A stretch of DNA of 64,000 nt, taken from the NCBI GenBank assembly GCA_051294375.1, contig JBJCIZ010000028.1, positions 551,623 through 615,622 on the forward strand. The letters are read 5' to 3'. A program made the translations under genes and the position numbers. Numbering within the stretch: position 1 is the first letter of the stretch; each line of letters starts with the position of its first letter. Of the stretch, positions 34,865 to 47,100 are shown one piece after another. The notes under the pieces were generated by a model, which was not told the DNA's origin, did no database searches, and worked only from the letters and a program-made list of their open reading frames with translations. The stretch comes from Paraspadella gotoi (Eukaryota; Chaetognatha).

Positions 34865-34951
34865 TGATTTTTTTTAGTTTTGTTTTGTTATGTTTTGTCT
34901 TTTTAAAGAGATTGTTATGTTCTACCTGCTGCGCTCTTTTTTGTTTCAGCG
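34846..34951 (+). promoter_or_regulatory. Compact EBP2 polyA / GBA2 acceptor-like junction
   Basis: AATAAA inside the EBP2 C-terminal codons is followed after the stop by U/G-rich sequence (TTTTGTTTTGTTATGTTTTG) and then by GCTCTTTTTTGTTTCAG, a near-ideal 3' splice site ending at 34,949, 190 bp before the GBA2 ATG. Poly(A) signal, GU-rich tract and acceptor in about 100 bp fit either a 5'-UTR intron of GBA2 or an intercistronic trans-splicing site. Confidence 0.45.
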
Positions 34952-35138
34952 AACAAATCGAGGCGCTATATTTTAAACGAAATGTGATTCATCGTATGCA
35001 AGCCTGATTATCTGTGATACCGGATCTTACCTCGGTGAACCCGTCAACGTCTGTGATTCTCCTTCTTTTTTCGTGGGGGTCATGAACCACTGTCTCTGAT
35101 TAAATTCTTTTCGTCGCGCGACAAAGAAAACAAACGAG

Positions 35139-38100
35139 ATGGCGTCGCTCGATCGCGGCGACGCGGACGGGGCGCCCGAAAATGCCACGCCCGAAACTGC
35201 CACGCCCGAAACTGCCACGCCCATTGACGTTGAGGTTCTCTCGTCCGAAGCGAAAGAGAAAGAGGAGGCGACCGCGCCGCCGCCGCAGCCTCCGCAGCCT
35301 CCGCAGCCGGAAGTCTTTGGTTGGAAGGCGAAACTTGATCATCGATTCGCGTCAAAGGCTTCGCCGCTGAAGATGATTCGTCTCAAACAAGTGCCCGACC
35401 TCGTCTCCACCTTCTTTCGATACGCGTGAGTTTGAAGTTTGAGTTTAAGTATGAAAAATTTGCAAGATTACTTGTTTTACTAAATTAGACTCGAAGACTC
35501 GAATTCAAAGAGTCGAAACATGTCCGTTCTATTAAAATAAAATCGTTGTAATAAATATGTTCAAAAGAATTTTCGAGGTTAATCAGTTGGGAACCCATAT
35601 CCTTCGTGGATTTCGGCTCTTTAATCCCAATATCCAGATTTCCAGTTATTTGATTTATATTGAGTTTTCTGTTTTTTAAAGATGAGAGACGGGTTGTCGA
35701 TGTCTTTTGATTAGAATCGTTTTGACGTTTAATTGATGTGAAATTAGGACTGTATTTTTTCACTGTCTCGAATCTCACATTTGCATTTAAGAAAGTAGAC
35801 AGAGATTTCAACGCTCAATTTTTGTTTGTGATAATTGATTTGGAAGTTTATTCTAAAAAACGGACAATATTTTTACCGTTCTAATTCTCAAACCTACGAA
35901 TTGAAAGAGAATTCTAATAATTAATACTAAATACTTGATTAGTGATTAATGTAGATGCCTATTTGACTCGATATTTTGTATCGTCTTCAGTCATTGGCGA
36001 ACGAAGCGCGAAGTCCGCGGGAAAAAGGCTTACATCGACATCTTCGACGTGATGGGTTATAATCCCGTCCACGGCGTGCCTCTCGGTGGAATCGGCTCCG
36101 GCACCATGACGAGAGGTCTGCGCTTTCCTCAACTTGGGTAAACGAATACGATATTCATTTGTATCATGTTTTTCTTAGGCTTCCGCGGCGACTTTACTCG
36201 CTTTCACTTGGTTCCCGGTCGCTACGAGTATCACCCGGTGATCGCCAATCAATTTCTGGTCACGATTCGTCGGAGCAATCAAACGGTTTTCTCTCAAGTC
36301 CTTTCTCCGCTTCGGCCCAGCGGTAAAGAGATCATTTCCGAGAAATTACATCCGCGTTTCCGAGAAATAATCTATTTTCGTCTCCCCTTTCCACCCAAGG
36401 TCGCGGCCTCTCCGCTTGGAACTGGTCGATGAGCGGCGGAAGCGCCGAGTATCGCGCCCTCTACCCGCGCGCCTTCACCTCCTACGACTTGCCCGGTCAG
36501 CCCGTCCGACTCCTCTGCCGTCAGGTCTCGCCCGTCATTCCCCACGACTACGAAGACTCTTGCCTGCCCGTCGCCTTGTTCGTTTGGAAAGTGGAGCTCA
36601 AGGAGGCGGAAAATTTAGAGGGTGAGTTGACCGAAAGACCGAAAGTTTGCGGGAAAGGAAGCGCGAGCTATTTAGGGTTTTATTTGTTCATATGCGACAT
36701 AGTATTTATATTGTAAGGCCCGAGGATCTGGGTTTGGTTTTTTATTAAACGTTATTAATTACGTAGTTGGTGGTAAATCTAAAGTATCTTCTGGCTAACT
36801 CAGAGCGTTCGGTCTCTGGTGCCAACTCTGACAAAACCAAAATAGCTAGACACAGCCTGAATACTACCTGGAGAGTACGAGCTAAAAATACGTCAAATTT
36901 TTTTGACAGATTGCTAAAAAATATAGCTAGATTTTTATCTGCTTACTTGGTTATTATTACATGAGAATATTATCGTCTATAGAGAAAAAAAGCATGATTC
37001 TGTTTACTATTTTAATCTATAAAAGTACACAGAAAACAAAAATTAACACGTTATTCACGTTCAGCATGCAATGCTAAAAAAAAGTAAGAACAAGTCAATG
37101 AGTGATAAAAAGGTGCTTCTTGAAAAATTTCCTCTGCATCTGATAAAACTTGTATTATTCTTCATCCTCATCTCACTCCTGCTGTTCATTATGGTTAATA
37201 AGTTGGGTCTTTTTTGTGATCATACATTGACTGATTGAAGTTATCCATCATAAGTTGGCAGTGGCTTAAAGGTAGCACAGGAGACAGGGACTGGCCAATG
37301 GCCATTCCCCTTCGAGATGGCTACTTGGCCATCAGATTACAGTTTGTTTTCTCTTTCCGGCCATCTTTTACCTCCTTATATATAGTTTAAATTAAAGTCA
37401 AACCATTGAGAATATATAAAGATTAGTTAGCTTAATACCTAACATAATCTTGACTTTACAGTTCACTTAATTTTCATACGTGCTTACGTATACGTACCTA
37501 CCAATTAAATAATCCTAACTTAATATTTTGTTGCTGCCGAAATAAAATTCTATGCTTCCTTCGCGTGAGTTTCTATCCGTTAACTGCAATAGGGGCAAAT
37601 TACTATTTTGGTTAAAAAAATTGCTTTTACTTCAGTTATTGACTTGATAAGTTCAAATTAATTCTGTGACAAATCCGTTCTATAGTCCTTCACAGACATC
37701 CCTCTCATCTACATTCTGAGCCTAAACTTCGTGCTCTATCCTCCAGACCCCATTCGATACGTGCAACCCTCACCTTTGTCTTCCAAAACGGTAAGCGATC
37801 TGCAGCAACTCGCAGTGACGGAACACGCGGAGAGGCATGAGACACTGCAAGGTTAAGATACATACGATTAAAAAATGGCGGGAATCGAGGTGCAGACTTT
37901 CCTAGCAATAAATTATTCATCTTCCTACAAAGAATTATGCATGAATAACTACATATTTAGCACCTCCGCAGAAAATATTCACACATTTTTGATAATTGTT
38001 GGATTCTTGAAAGTTTCTCATTCTTAATTTTGCTGGAGAAAACTGAAATATCAACCTAAAAATCTTTTTTCGAATGCCTCTTTATGGACTTTCCTCGCCA

Positions 38101-41100
38101 CCCTTTTGGCGCGAACCACTACTTGCCGGTTGAAAAAAGACACAGATTTTTGAAAAACGAACCCAAGCAGTTATTCGCTCAGCATGCCTTAGGTAAATTA
38201 ATCAAATTATATTTACTTATAACGGCTAATACTTAATATTTTTTTTGTTTTTGGGTTTCACAAATGAATGGTAAAACGATAACAATTAAAAAAGACTATA
38301 TATTAAAATTGCACATTTTTTTTACATAAAATCGGTTTCTTGACAAGATGTACAACCTAATTTAAAAAATTTGTATACCACAATTGAGAAACTTAAATAT
38401 GGGGATTTATTCACCCATTGTAGCCGACATGACATTCCCAAAGGGTCAATCAATGCGCAAGAAAAAATATATTTTTTTTAAAAGTTTATGATTTTTTTTT
38501 CTTCTAAACAGTTTTTTTAAACTGTGGGGTCGTGAATTTCTCTTGAAAGTCAATATTTTTTGCAAATAATGAGAAATGTTTTTTATTTTTGAGTATTATG
38601 ATTTAAGGTGATTAAGAAAAACGGCTTTTCATTCATTGATGCTTAAAAAATTATTATTCCAAAAAAATTTAAACGACTATTGATTATAAACAATGAGTTA
38701 ATAGTTATTAAATAAAAAGGACCAAGTTTTGACTTAACCAAGCCTCTTCAGCGCTAAAAGATGTCCGCTTTTAATACATAAAATTACTCAAAAAATTCAA
38801 AACAAAATAAGAGAAAATATATTTTTTTTGTTTAAAAACAATGTTGTGAGATATATTTGCGTCTCACGCGCTCGCGAAAGGCAAAAACATTCGAACGTTG
38901 CCCGTTTCCGAATAGAAAGACGTTTCTCATTTTCTGTGAAACTTTATAGTCAAAATATCTTACCGGAGACCCATGTTAAGCAGTCGGAACGTGGCAACGT
39001 TGAATGTTTTCCTTCGCTGAGCGTGAGACCAAAATATCTCACAGTTAAAACGGTTTTTGAAAGCGGGATACATCGTTTGAAGCTCTGAAGAGAAAAGTGA
39101 AAAAAAATACACGACAAGCCGGAATGGTTCGCTCTGAAATGAGCGCGGAATTTGCTTCATGAAAAATTAAAAAAAATTTCACAAAGCAAATTTCGCCTAA
39201 AGTAAGGCTCTCATCAGAGCGGAAACATGTAAAACCATATTTTTGCTTCACTTTTACATTTGCTTTTTAAACAAGAAAAAAACTTTGTATCTAAAACTTA
39301 CCAACTTACAACAAAACGAAAGAAAGTACAATATAAAATCTATTTTTAATCAATAACCGCTGACTTCCCTCGTTATTGTTAAGTTAGTTGATATCGGTGA
39401 GGTTTTATTGTAGATTCCCAAACCTCAAAGTGGATCCACATGCCTTTGAACCTTCACATTTGATATAGTCTTTAAAATTCGCGTTAAATGCTTTTAATTT
39501 GGAGACGAATAATTTATTTGCCAACAAATTTATTATAGAACGAACATTTTCAAGCTCACAATTTAGCCTTCATTTTCAGCGTCAAATCTTTGTGAATTAC
39601 AAATTTTTCTACAAACTTCTGGAAAACTTTACCCCCTCTCATCTCTCTTCCCCCTCCGCTGCTTCTTCTTTTGTGCCCAATCATAAAAATTAGTTAAAAT
39701 TCAATAATTTATTTTAACACTTATTTATACTCTTAAAGATTATTTGAATTTTGTACTTTTCATCATTTTATCAAAGTAGTTGAAATATTTGCTATAATTG
39801 TTCTTATTATTTTATTAGCGAGGATAAATGGCGACCACCTCGAGGTTATTATAGATCAATTTACTAATAAAAATAATATATTAAAAAACATATATGAATA
39901 TAAACATAACAGTAAGTTAATTGATTAACTTAAATTCAAAAAGAATAGTATTTAGAAAAATCTTTCAAAAATGCAATTATTTCAATTTTTAAGTTTTGAA
40001 ATAATTAATGTAAGTATTTAATAATTTATAATATAACATTATACATATAATTAATAAAAAAATTAAAATATTTAGAACTATGTATAATAACCAAGGAAAA
40101 TAAGCTTAATAAATTAACTTAATGTTAGTCTAGGAAACATTCTCGATATCGCGTCCGCCTCGCACGACAATGCCCTTTTGTTCGCGCTCATCGATAGATC
40201 GCGCGTTTATCAGAAGTAAGAAAAAACGAACAAAAATAACATCGAAGATGCAAAAAGAAAATCCAGGGGGAAGCCGTCACGTGACGGCCCTCGACCAATG
40301 GGCAGCCGGGCAAATCCCAAGCGGCTCCCCCTTCATCCGGGAATACGAAGCCTCAATTCTTTTTTCGACCTCATCTACTATCTCTTTCTGATTTCGCGTT
40401 ATTTTCTTGACTTTTCACGCATTTTTCTCGTATATCTTACGTTCCGAAAACCCAGCCTCAAGAAGTCATCAAGTAGAGAAACGAACGTTCGGACAGGAAG
40501 TTCCGACAGCCGAAAAACGTCGACATGTCTCTAAACGTAGAGAGAGGACTGAGATTCCCTCGGGCTTGAGATCCAAAGAGACCAGAAGCGCGTCAAAATC
40601 TCGCCCCCGCTCTCTCTATATTCTCTCCCCACCTGACACCGCCTTCTCCACCCCTTTTTACGTGGTTTTCGGCAGGCCGATATCCGTCGGTTTTGGGGAC
40701 TCGGCCCGACAACCGACAATTTCCGTTTGCCGATATTCGACGTGGGCTGTCCGAGGCGGCTCTCTCTATAATGCCAAGGTCTGTCATCCCCCACTGTCCG
40801 GATGACTGACCAGAGGACTGGAGTTCTGTCCTTACGACGATGTTTCGTCACTGAACAGCTTTAGAAGGATTCGACGAATTTCGCCGCGGATCTCAGCGCG
40901 TTTTCGACGCTTGGCGGCGTAGTTTTTCCCGCCAGATGGCCTAGGGGGTTTATAGCTCGTCTTTTCAAAAACCCTGCCTCCCTCTTTTGTTTTCTCCTTT
41001 TATTTCTTTCTTTCCTGTTTCGAATTTATTCGATTTGAATTTTTAGAATTTCTATTTCGCTTCTGATTCGATCGAAAATAATTTTGTTGGAAATAACCGC

Positions 41101-44100
41101 TTTATCCTCCGCCTCTTGCAGGGGCATTTCGTGGCGAGGCGGACGCGAATATGAGAAATTGTTAATTCCTTTATGGGAATATTAAATTCTATATCGGTCC
41201 GCCTCGCCACGATCCCACCGTCCGCCCTTGTCTCCTAACCATGTTTTTTTCGTGGCTTTGGCGTCGCTTTAGGAAAGGGGTTGGGAAGAGAAGGGAGGGG
41301 GGGCTGTCAAAGTTCGGGAGTTTTCTGTTAATTCTCGCGCTAATTTGTTTCCGCTTACGTTTTTTTACATAGTGACGATTCCATATCGTCCCGGTTTTTT
41401 TCTTCACTACGGCTTCGCTCGTTTGACGAGTCTTCGAATTCCTGTCCCATGCTGTTCCGGACTCCAGTTAGTGCGCCCCCCTCTCAGATCGGGCGCCCCG
41501 CCTCGACCGCACACGGTCTCGCCTCTACCCAAGCGGTCAATCAGATTCCCACACAGTGCCGAAGATCCGGACGCCAAGTTACTCTCCGTATTCGGCGGAG
41601 GAGGGAGAAGTTTCGTCTCGGATTGCACGACGTCGGACGTTTTCGACGGCTTCCTGCCCACGGAGCAGTCCAGCGCGGTTTCAGTTCGCTTACATTTTAT
41701 TTTATGGCGTTTTCTTCCCTGCGAGGGGAAGGGGTCTTCCTCACGGCCAAACTGGAACCGCGCTGGACGCCCACGATCAGCAGAGTATACGCCACATGGA
41801 CGGACGTCGCTTCTCCTCCGGAGTTCACCGCTCGACGCCCGGACACGTGCCTCTCCAGCTCAATCGAGTCGGCGCTTTCCAAAGGGGCAATAACGCGCTT
41901 ACTCTCCGCTCCCTTCACGTGCGATGCAGGAAAGAACGGCGCTACCGCGCATGCCATCCTACTGTTTCGATGAGCTGCGCGGAATCAAGGAGGCTCTCCG
42001 TTCCGGCTCGCAAAATGAGGTCAGCGCTGGCGTCCGACGCCCTTGTCCGCCCCGCTTCGCACGCGGCTCTTATTCAAGCCGGCGTCCCCAACCTTTCAGT
42101 GGCAGATCCGCCGCCAAAGTACTCGCGCTGCGCGCCCCACCGCAATCTCCTTATTTTGGTATTCAGGTAAGCGCAGTGCGAATCGGCACTCAATATCGAA
42201 CGCTTCTACGAGACGTCGCTCGCCGCCAAACCCGCTCCGACAAGCGCCCTCATTTCCGCTCGAAAGTTTTCCTTCCAAGCTCAAGTGGACCAAGAAGTCC
42301 TTTCCCCGCAAGAAGTCGGAGACGGAAGGCCTGGATTCGCAATCCCGAGCGCAATGACTCGAAACGCCTCCCTCGCGGTCGCCGCCTCGTCCGACCGCCC
42401 AGGTTTATAGGCCTGGATCCGCCCATGGACTCGAGTCTCACACGAAAGGACCTTTCCACGCCGCGCGCTTCTTCGGAAGTCCCTGTCGGAGGTCGGCTTC
42501 GTTCTCCTACAGCCCCTTTGACGGACGACGCTCGTTGGCGAGACGTCGCCCATTCTCGATAAGCTTCTCCGGATTTCGCCTCGAGGGGGCGAAGCATTCC
42601 AGCACGCTTCCATCTTTCCCCTCAAGGACCGACACCGTCTTTGGGGACCGAGACGCCATTGGTCGACAGCGGAGATTGTGGCGGCTTTGGGGAGGAGGAC
42701 GCACATCGAGGTAGTCCCGTTCTGCCGGGTTTTTCTTTTCCAGTTTTTCCTCGTTAGAAAGAAAGATGGAGTGCTGCGCCATTCTTGACTTAAAAGAGCT
42801 CAACTTCTCGTTCCTTTCGCCGCCTTATTCCGGAGGGAAGGACCCGCGACTTTCGAAGGATGTTTTTTGCACGAGCGCTTTGCGGTCCTCGGGTAACCTC
42901 AGAGATGCTTCTCCTTCTCCCGCATCCACGAGGATCATCCGAAATTTTGACCGTCTTTGGAAGGGCCGCCTCACCAGCACCAAGACGACGAGGGCCCCTT
43001 AGTGGCTTTGGCCCGCCCACCTGAGGATTAGGATGTCTTTTTTTCATTGTAGACGCATTTGATCCTGGGTTCCTCGGCGGAGTTTTGTCGACGAGCCACT
43101 CGCGAAGCGCATCCACCTTCAGAGTCGAGCTGTCTCCCTCTCAGAGCTTCGATTCTCCCGATTCGTTGGACAGCCTCTCCCACGTCCATCGCGCTCCAGA
43201 AGACGAAAATTACGACTCTTCGCTCCCGCGGAGAGATCTTTGCCAATCGACCGCACCACAGTGCTCCTCAGTGCCTTTCAGCTCTGCGCCTTCGACAGGC
43301 GGCGTCCTGGCAGTACCGCTTGCTACGCTGCCAGGATTTTCATGGATTTCAACGAGACGCTTTCGGTTCTACAGTCGAAGAAGGAGCTCGACCGCGTCTG
43401 TTCCTCTCCACTCCGCCGGCGCATGGAGAGCTCGGTTGGATCGCACCATCTTCTCCAGACCAGTGCTTCGCTCCGCCCTGCACCTCCTCCCGGAGGCTGC
43501 ACGCTGGAGGTGACGAACGGATGCTTCGTCGCAGGGATGGGGTTCTTCCATCAGGGCCAACTGTCGATGGGAACCTGGTACGACTGCGGATGCCCCTCTC
43601 CTTTTTCTTTTGATAGGAGTTCACATTTTCACAGATCGGAGCTTCCTTCCTCGGCCGTCCATTTCCTTGGAAGACGCGTCAGCTTTCGTCTCTCAAATCT
43701 CCTGCCTTCGTCGGAGGCGACAGCAGGATTCAATCTCTTCTTCGGAGGAGCATTCTCATCACGTCGCGGCGTCGAGGACGCGCAAATAGTGGCGGACTGG
43801 GAAAATCCTTAGCGAGAGTTTTCCGCCAGACATGGTCGAAATTTCGCGTCTCCCAGCATCGTTTTTTCGCCACTCCCCAGGTCGGCTCAAGTTCCCACGT
43901 TTTTCTCGCCGTGGGAGGACCGACGCTAAGCAGGCGGAGGGAATAGACGCACTTTGGCGCAGCCGCTGCGTCTATCGGAACCTGCCTCTCTCTTCCCTCC
44001 CCCTCCTCTGCCTGATGATGGTGATCCGCAAGCTAGAGAAAGGCGATGGGGCTCCCTCTCCTGCATCAATCCCGTTTGGCCGACTCAGAGTGGTTCCAGA

Positions 44101-47100
44101 GCTTCACTTTTCCTTCGAGTTTTTTGGACGCGAGGCGCCTTCATCCGGCGCCCGGAAAACAATCGTTCGGACCTCGTGTCCGGACTATCCGCTCTCCTTT
44201 CCATCTGGCTAGGACTCGTAGCCTCCCCTTCTGGCGACATTTATCAAGGCCCGGCGTTGACCCTCTATTCAACGATTTGGAGAGCAGCGGAATCACTTCA
44301 CGCTCGTCGATCTGCGGAAGGTTTTTTAGTGCGGATCCACAACCCTCCGACATGACGACCCTCCAACCATTCTCCTGTCCATCGTCGGAGCAGCTGGAGA
44401 TGCTCTACCAGAGAGTGCTACGCCAGAGCTTGAGCTCCTTCTAAGCCGACCCCCTCTAGGATAGGGAGGTTCGACGATCTCAAGCCTCTCTAGAGGTATG
44501 TTCATCACGATATCTTCGTTTCTGTGCGAAGAAGCGGCCTTCTCGTACAGCACGTTCAACCTTCACAGGTCCGGCCATTCAGCTGCCTCCCCCCTGGCGG
44601 GAGCGCCGGTTGGAGAGTCATCTTTGTCCTGCGCCTTCTTCAAGGATTCTCGAGAGACGCCCTCCCTCACGGTCGGACTTTCCCACGTGAATGGGCTCGG
44701 TTTTCACGCATTCTCGACTCGCGCCCAATATGCCGATCACGCCAGAGGGACTTCTACGACGCTCGCTCCATTCTACGTCGCTTTAGCGTCAGCTCGTCGC
44801 GCATCCAGAATCGTCTCTCTTCGTTGCGAACGCGGGCTATCTTTCCTTAGCGGCAGTTCACGTTCGTCTGGTTCCGATCGACGCTCTCGAGAACTTGGAC
44901 GGACAGGGTCGGACACATGGGGTCCGGACGTTCGTCTGGTTTCGCTGCCAACTTTCGACCGCTGCCCGGTTCAGGCGCTGCGCCTTTGGCTCTCTCCGTT
45001 TCGGATATTGGACGCCGCCACACGATTTTCTTTTCTGTGCTCCCGCGCCGCCTTTCGTCAAACTCTCGACGCGAGCGTTTCGCCCTCCCTTCTCAAGGAG
45101 CCTTTTCTGGAGGCGGACGTTTCCGCGTCCCCGGTCGACGCGCGCTTATGGCGGTCTCGGACGCCTTTAGCCCTGCGGAGTGGATTCTCGGCGTCATCCT
45201 TCTGCGTCATCCTTGTTCGCGTCGGGAATGGTCTGGCGCGCAACCTTCTTCCGTTCTACTGCAGGGACGTCGCGTTGAGCACCTCTCCGGGTTTTTTCTA
45301 GGGACGATTGAGGCTTCGTATTTCCCGGATGAGGGAGCGAGCCGGCTGGATTGCCCGGGCTCCATTGGTCGAGGCCGGCACGTGAACGGCTTACCCTGGA
45401 TTTTCTTTTTTTGCATCTTTCGATGTTATTTGTTCGATTTTTCTACTCTGATAAACGCGCGATCTATCGACTAGCGCGAACAAAAGGGCATTCGCTGGCG
45501 AGGCGGACCAATATAGAATTAATGTTCCATAAAGAATTAAAATTTATTTCAAAAAAACAACAGCTATTTTTGAACCGGAAGTGGTACGCACATAAAGTGG
45601 CGTGAAAGTTCCATAAATCAACAACCTGAGAACATTTTCATTGATGCATTATTCGTTTTTTCACTAAAATTGGCAATAAGAACTTTGCGAGAACCACCAA
45701 ACTTTCTAAAGTAGGAATTTTTGGGAGCCCTACTACAATTTAAAAACGTGTGTGTGTGATAGGGCAGGTTGTATGCAGGATAGATTTATTGTTTGACAGA
45801 GCGTAGAGACTATACGCGACCAAAAGAAACTGACATTGTAACCAAGTCCAGTTACTTCTACCTTTAACCGACCTTACCTTTCACTATTTTATAGCGTTCA
45901 TCACGTTATTTCTCACTTTACCCAATGTTTATACTTTTAATCTTACCTCGTTACCTGAATGATTTCGATATCATTAACTGTCTTATCAAAAAACCAAACA
46001 AACTCACATGACATTTTTCTCTCTGAATAATCAACGCAAAGTCAGCATCCCAAAGTGGAATCTCCACTCTATTTCACAACAGGGCTACACCAACATCCCT
46101 ACTCTCCATCTAATCATCAAAAATCAATATAATACAATCGCAATACATTGGAATAAATTTAATTTAGTTTGATAAAACAGTTTGTAATAAAATTTCCATC
46201 CTCAAGATCTCCTCGCGATTAACCAACGAATCGATTCCGTCTATCGACGGCTACCTCCATTCACAACGCGTCTCACTCCTCTGATGCCGATTCACCTTCG
46301 CCGTCTCGGCATCGCTCCTCGACACGTCTATCGGACAAACATTCCATCGCACCGGCGCCGACGCCGTTCCCCGGACGACGGCGTCACGTCTCCAAGCATC
46401 GGAATCATCCCGGGTCGATCGGGCTCGACTCTTTGAGTCATTAGTTGGCCTAACTTGGTCGATGGAATAGATCGAATGGGGAGTTACATTCAAAGGAGGA
46501 CGGCAGGGGTAGAAAATGCATAATGTCTGGGCTCTGAATGTGTAGGGGAAAACCATGCTTTCAATCGAGAAGAGGTGAGTCGTCAAGAGTGGAATGGATG
46601 CTTAAATACGGATTTTATCTCACTTATATTTCGCGGTCTGAATTTGAATTGATGCTATTATGATGTCCATCAACGCAGAATGAAACAAGAGGAATTATAT
46701 ATTAATGTGTGAGGACATTAAACTCTTCGCTGGAATTGTACTTATTAACAATATTTTTTAAATATTAATCAATAATCATCGAGGATAGCCACCTCTCCCA
46801 ATTAAACCTTATCTTTAATCTCAGGCATCATCTCGGCCTGCGGGGCCGTCGCCGCTCAACTCCGACTCTCTTTCCGCCGAATCAACGAGCTCTGAATCGG
46901 AGTCGGTGTTGGCTCGGACATGCGCCAAAGTCACCGGTTTTATAAAGGTTGCCTCATGGGATTGGCCTGGAGAACTCTCTTGTCTGTAGAGAATCGTTGG
47001 ACATGCTCCTAAATTTCGTTGAATAAGTTATCATCTGGGTGCCCACCCATGGTCTGCTCATTATAGTTTTCATCAAAAGGGTCTCCTACCACAAAAAAGG

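Larger units (their letters stand above)
40153..45550 (+). mobile_element. DIRS-like tyrosine-recombinase retrotransposon (copy 1)
   Basis: About 5.4 kb with inverted terminal repeats at 40,153-40,357 and 45,307-45,508, GC-richer than the surrounding intron. Fragments in different + frames show a reverse transcriptase (RKKDG and ILDLKELN near 42,755-42,800; an LDD box followed by ILILG near 43,045-43,075), an RNase H start (TDASSQGWG at 43,517) and a 3' region with tyrosine-recombinase-like pieces (IQNRLSSLR near 44,810; [10 protein letters not shown] near 44,965). Inverted termini plus RT, RNase H and recombinase are the DIRS architecture. The ORFs are broken by many indels in both copies, so the element is either decayed or poorly polished. 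An internal complementary region lies at 41,120-41,211. Confidence 0.75.

Noticed and set aside
44498-45301. 267-residue single ORF as a complete protein
   Set aside because: Neighbouring frames also carry recombinase-like pieces and the equivalent in copy 2 shifts frame, so the ORF is a partly out-of-frame reading of a broken DIRS recombinase region rather than an intact gene.
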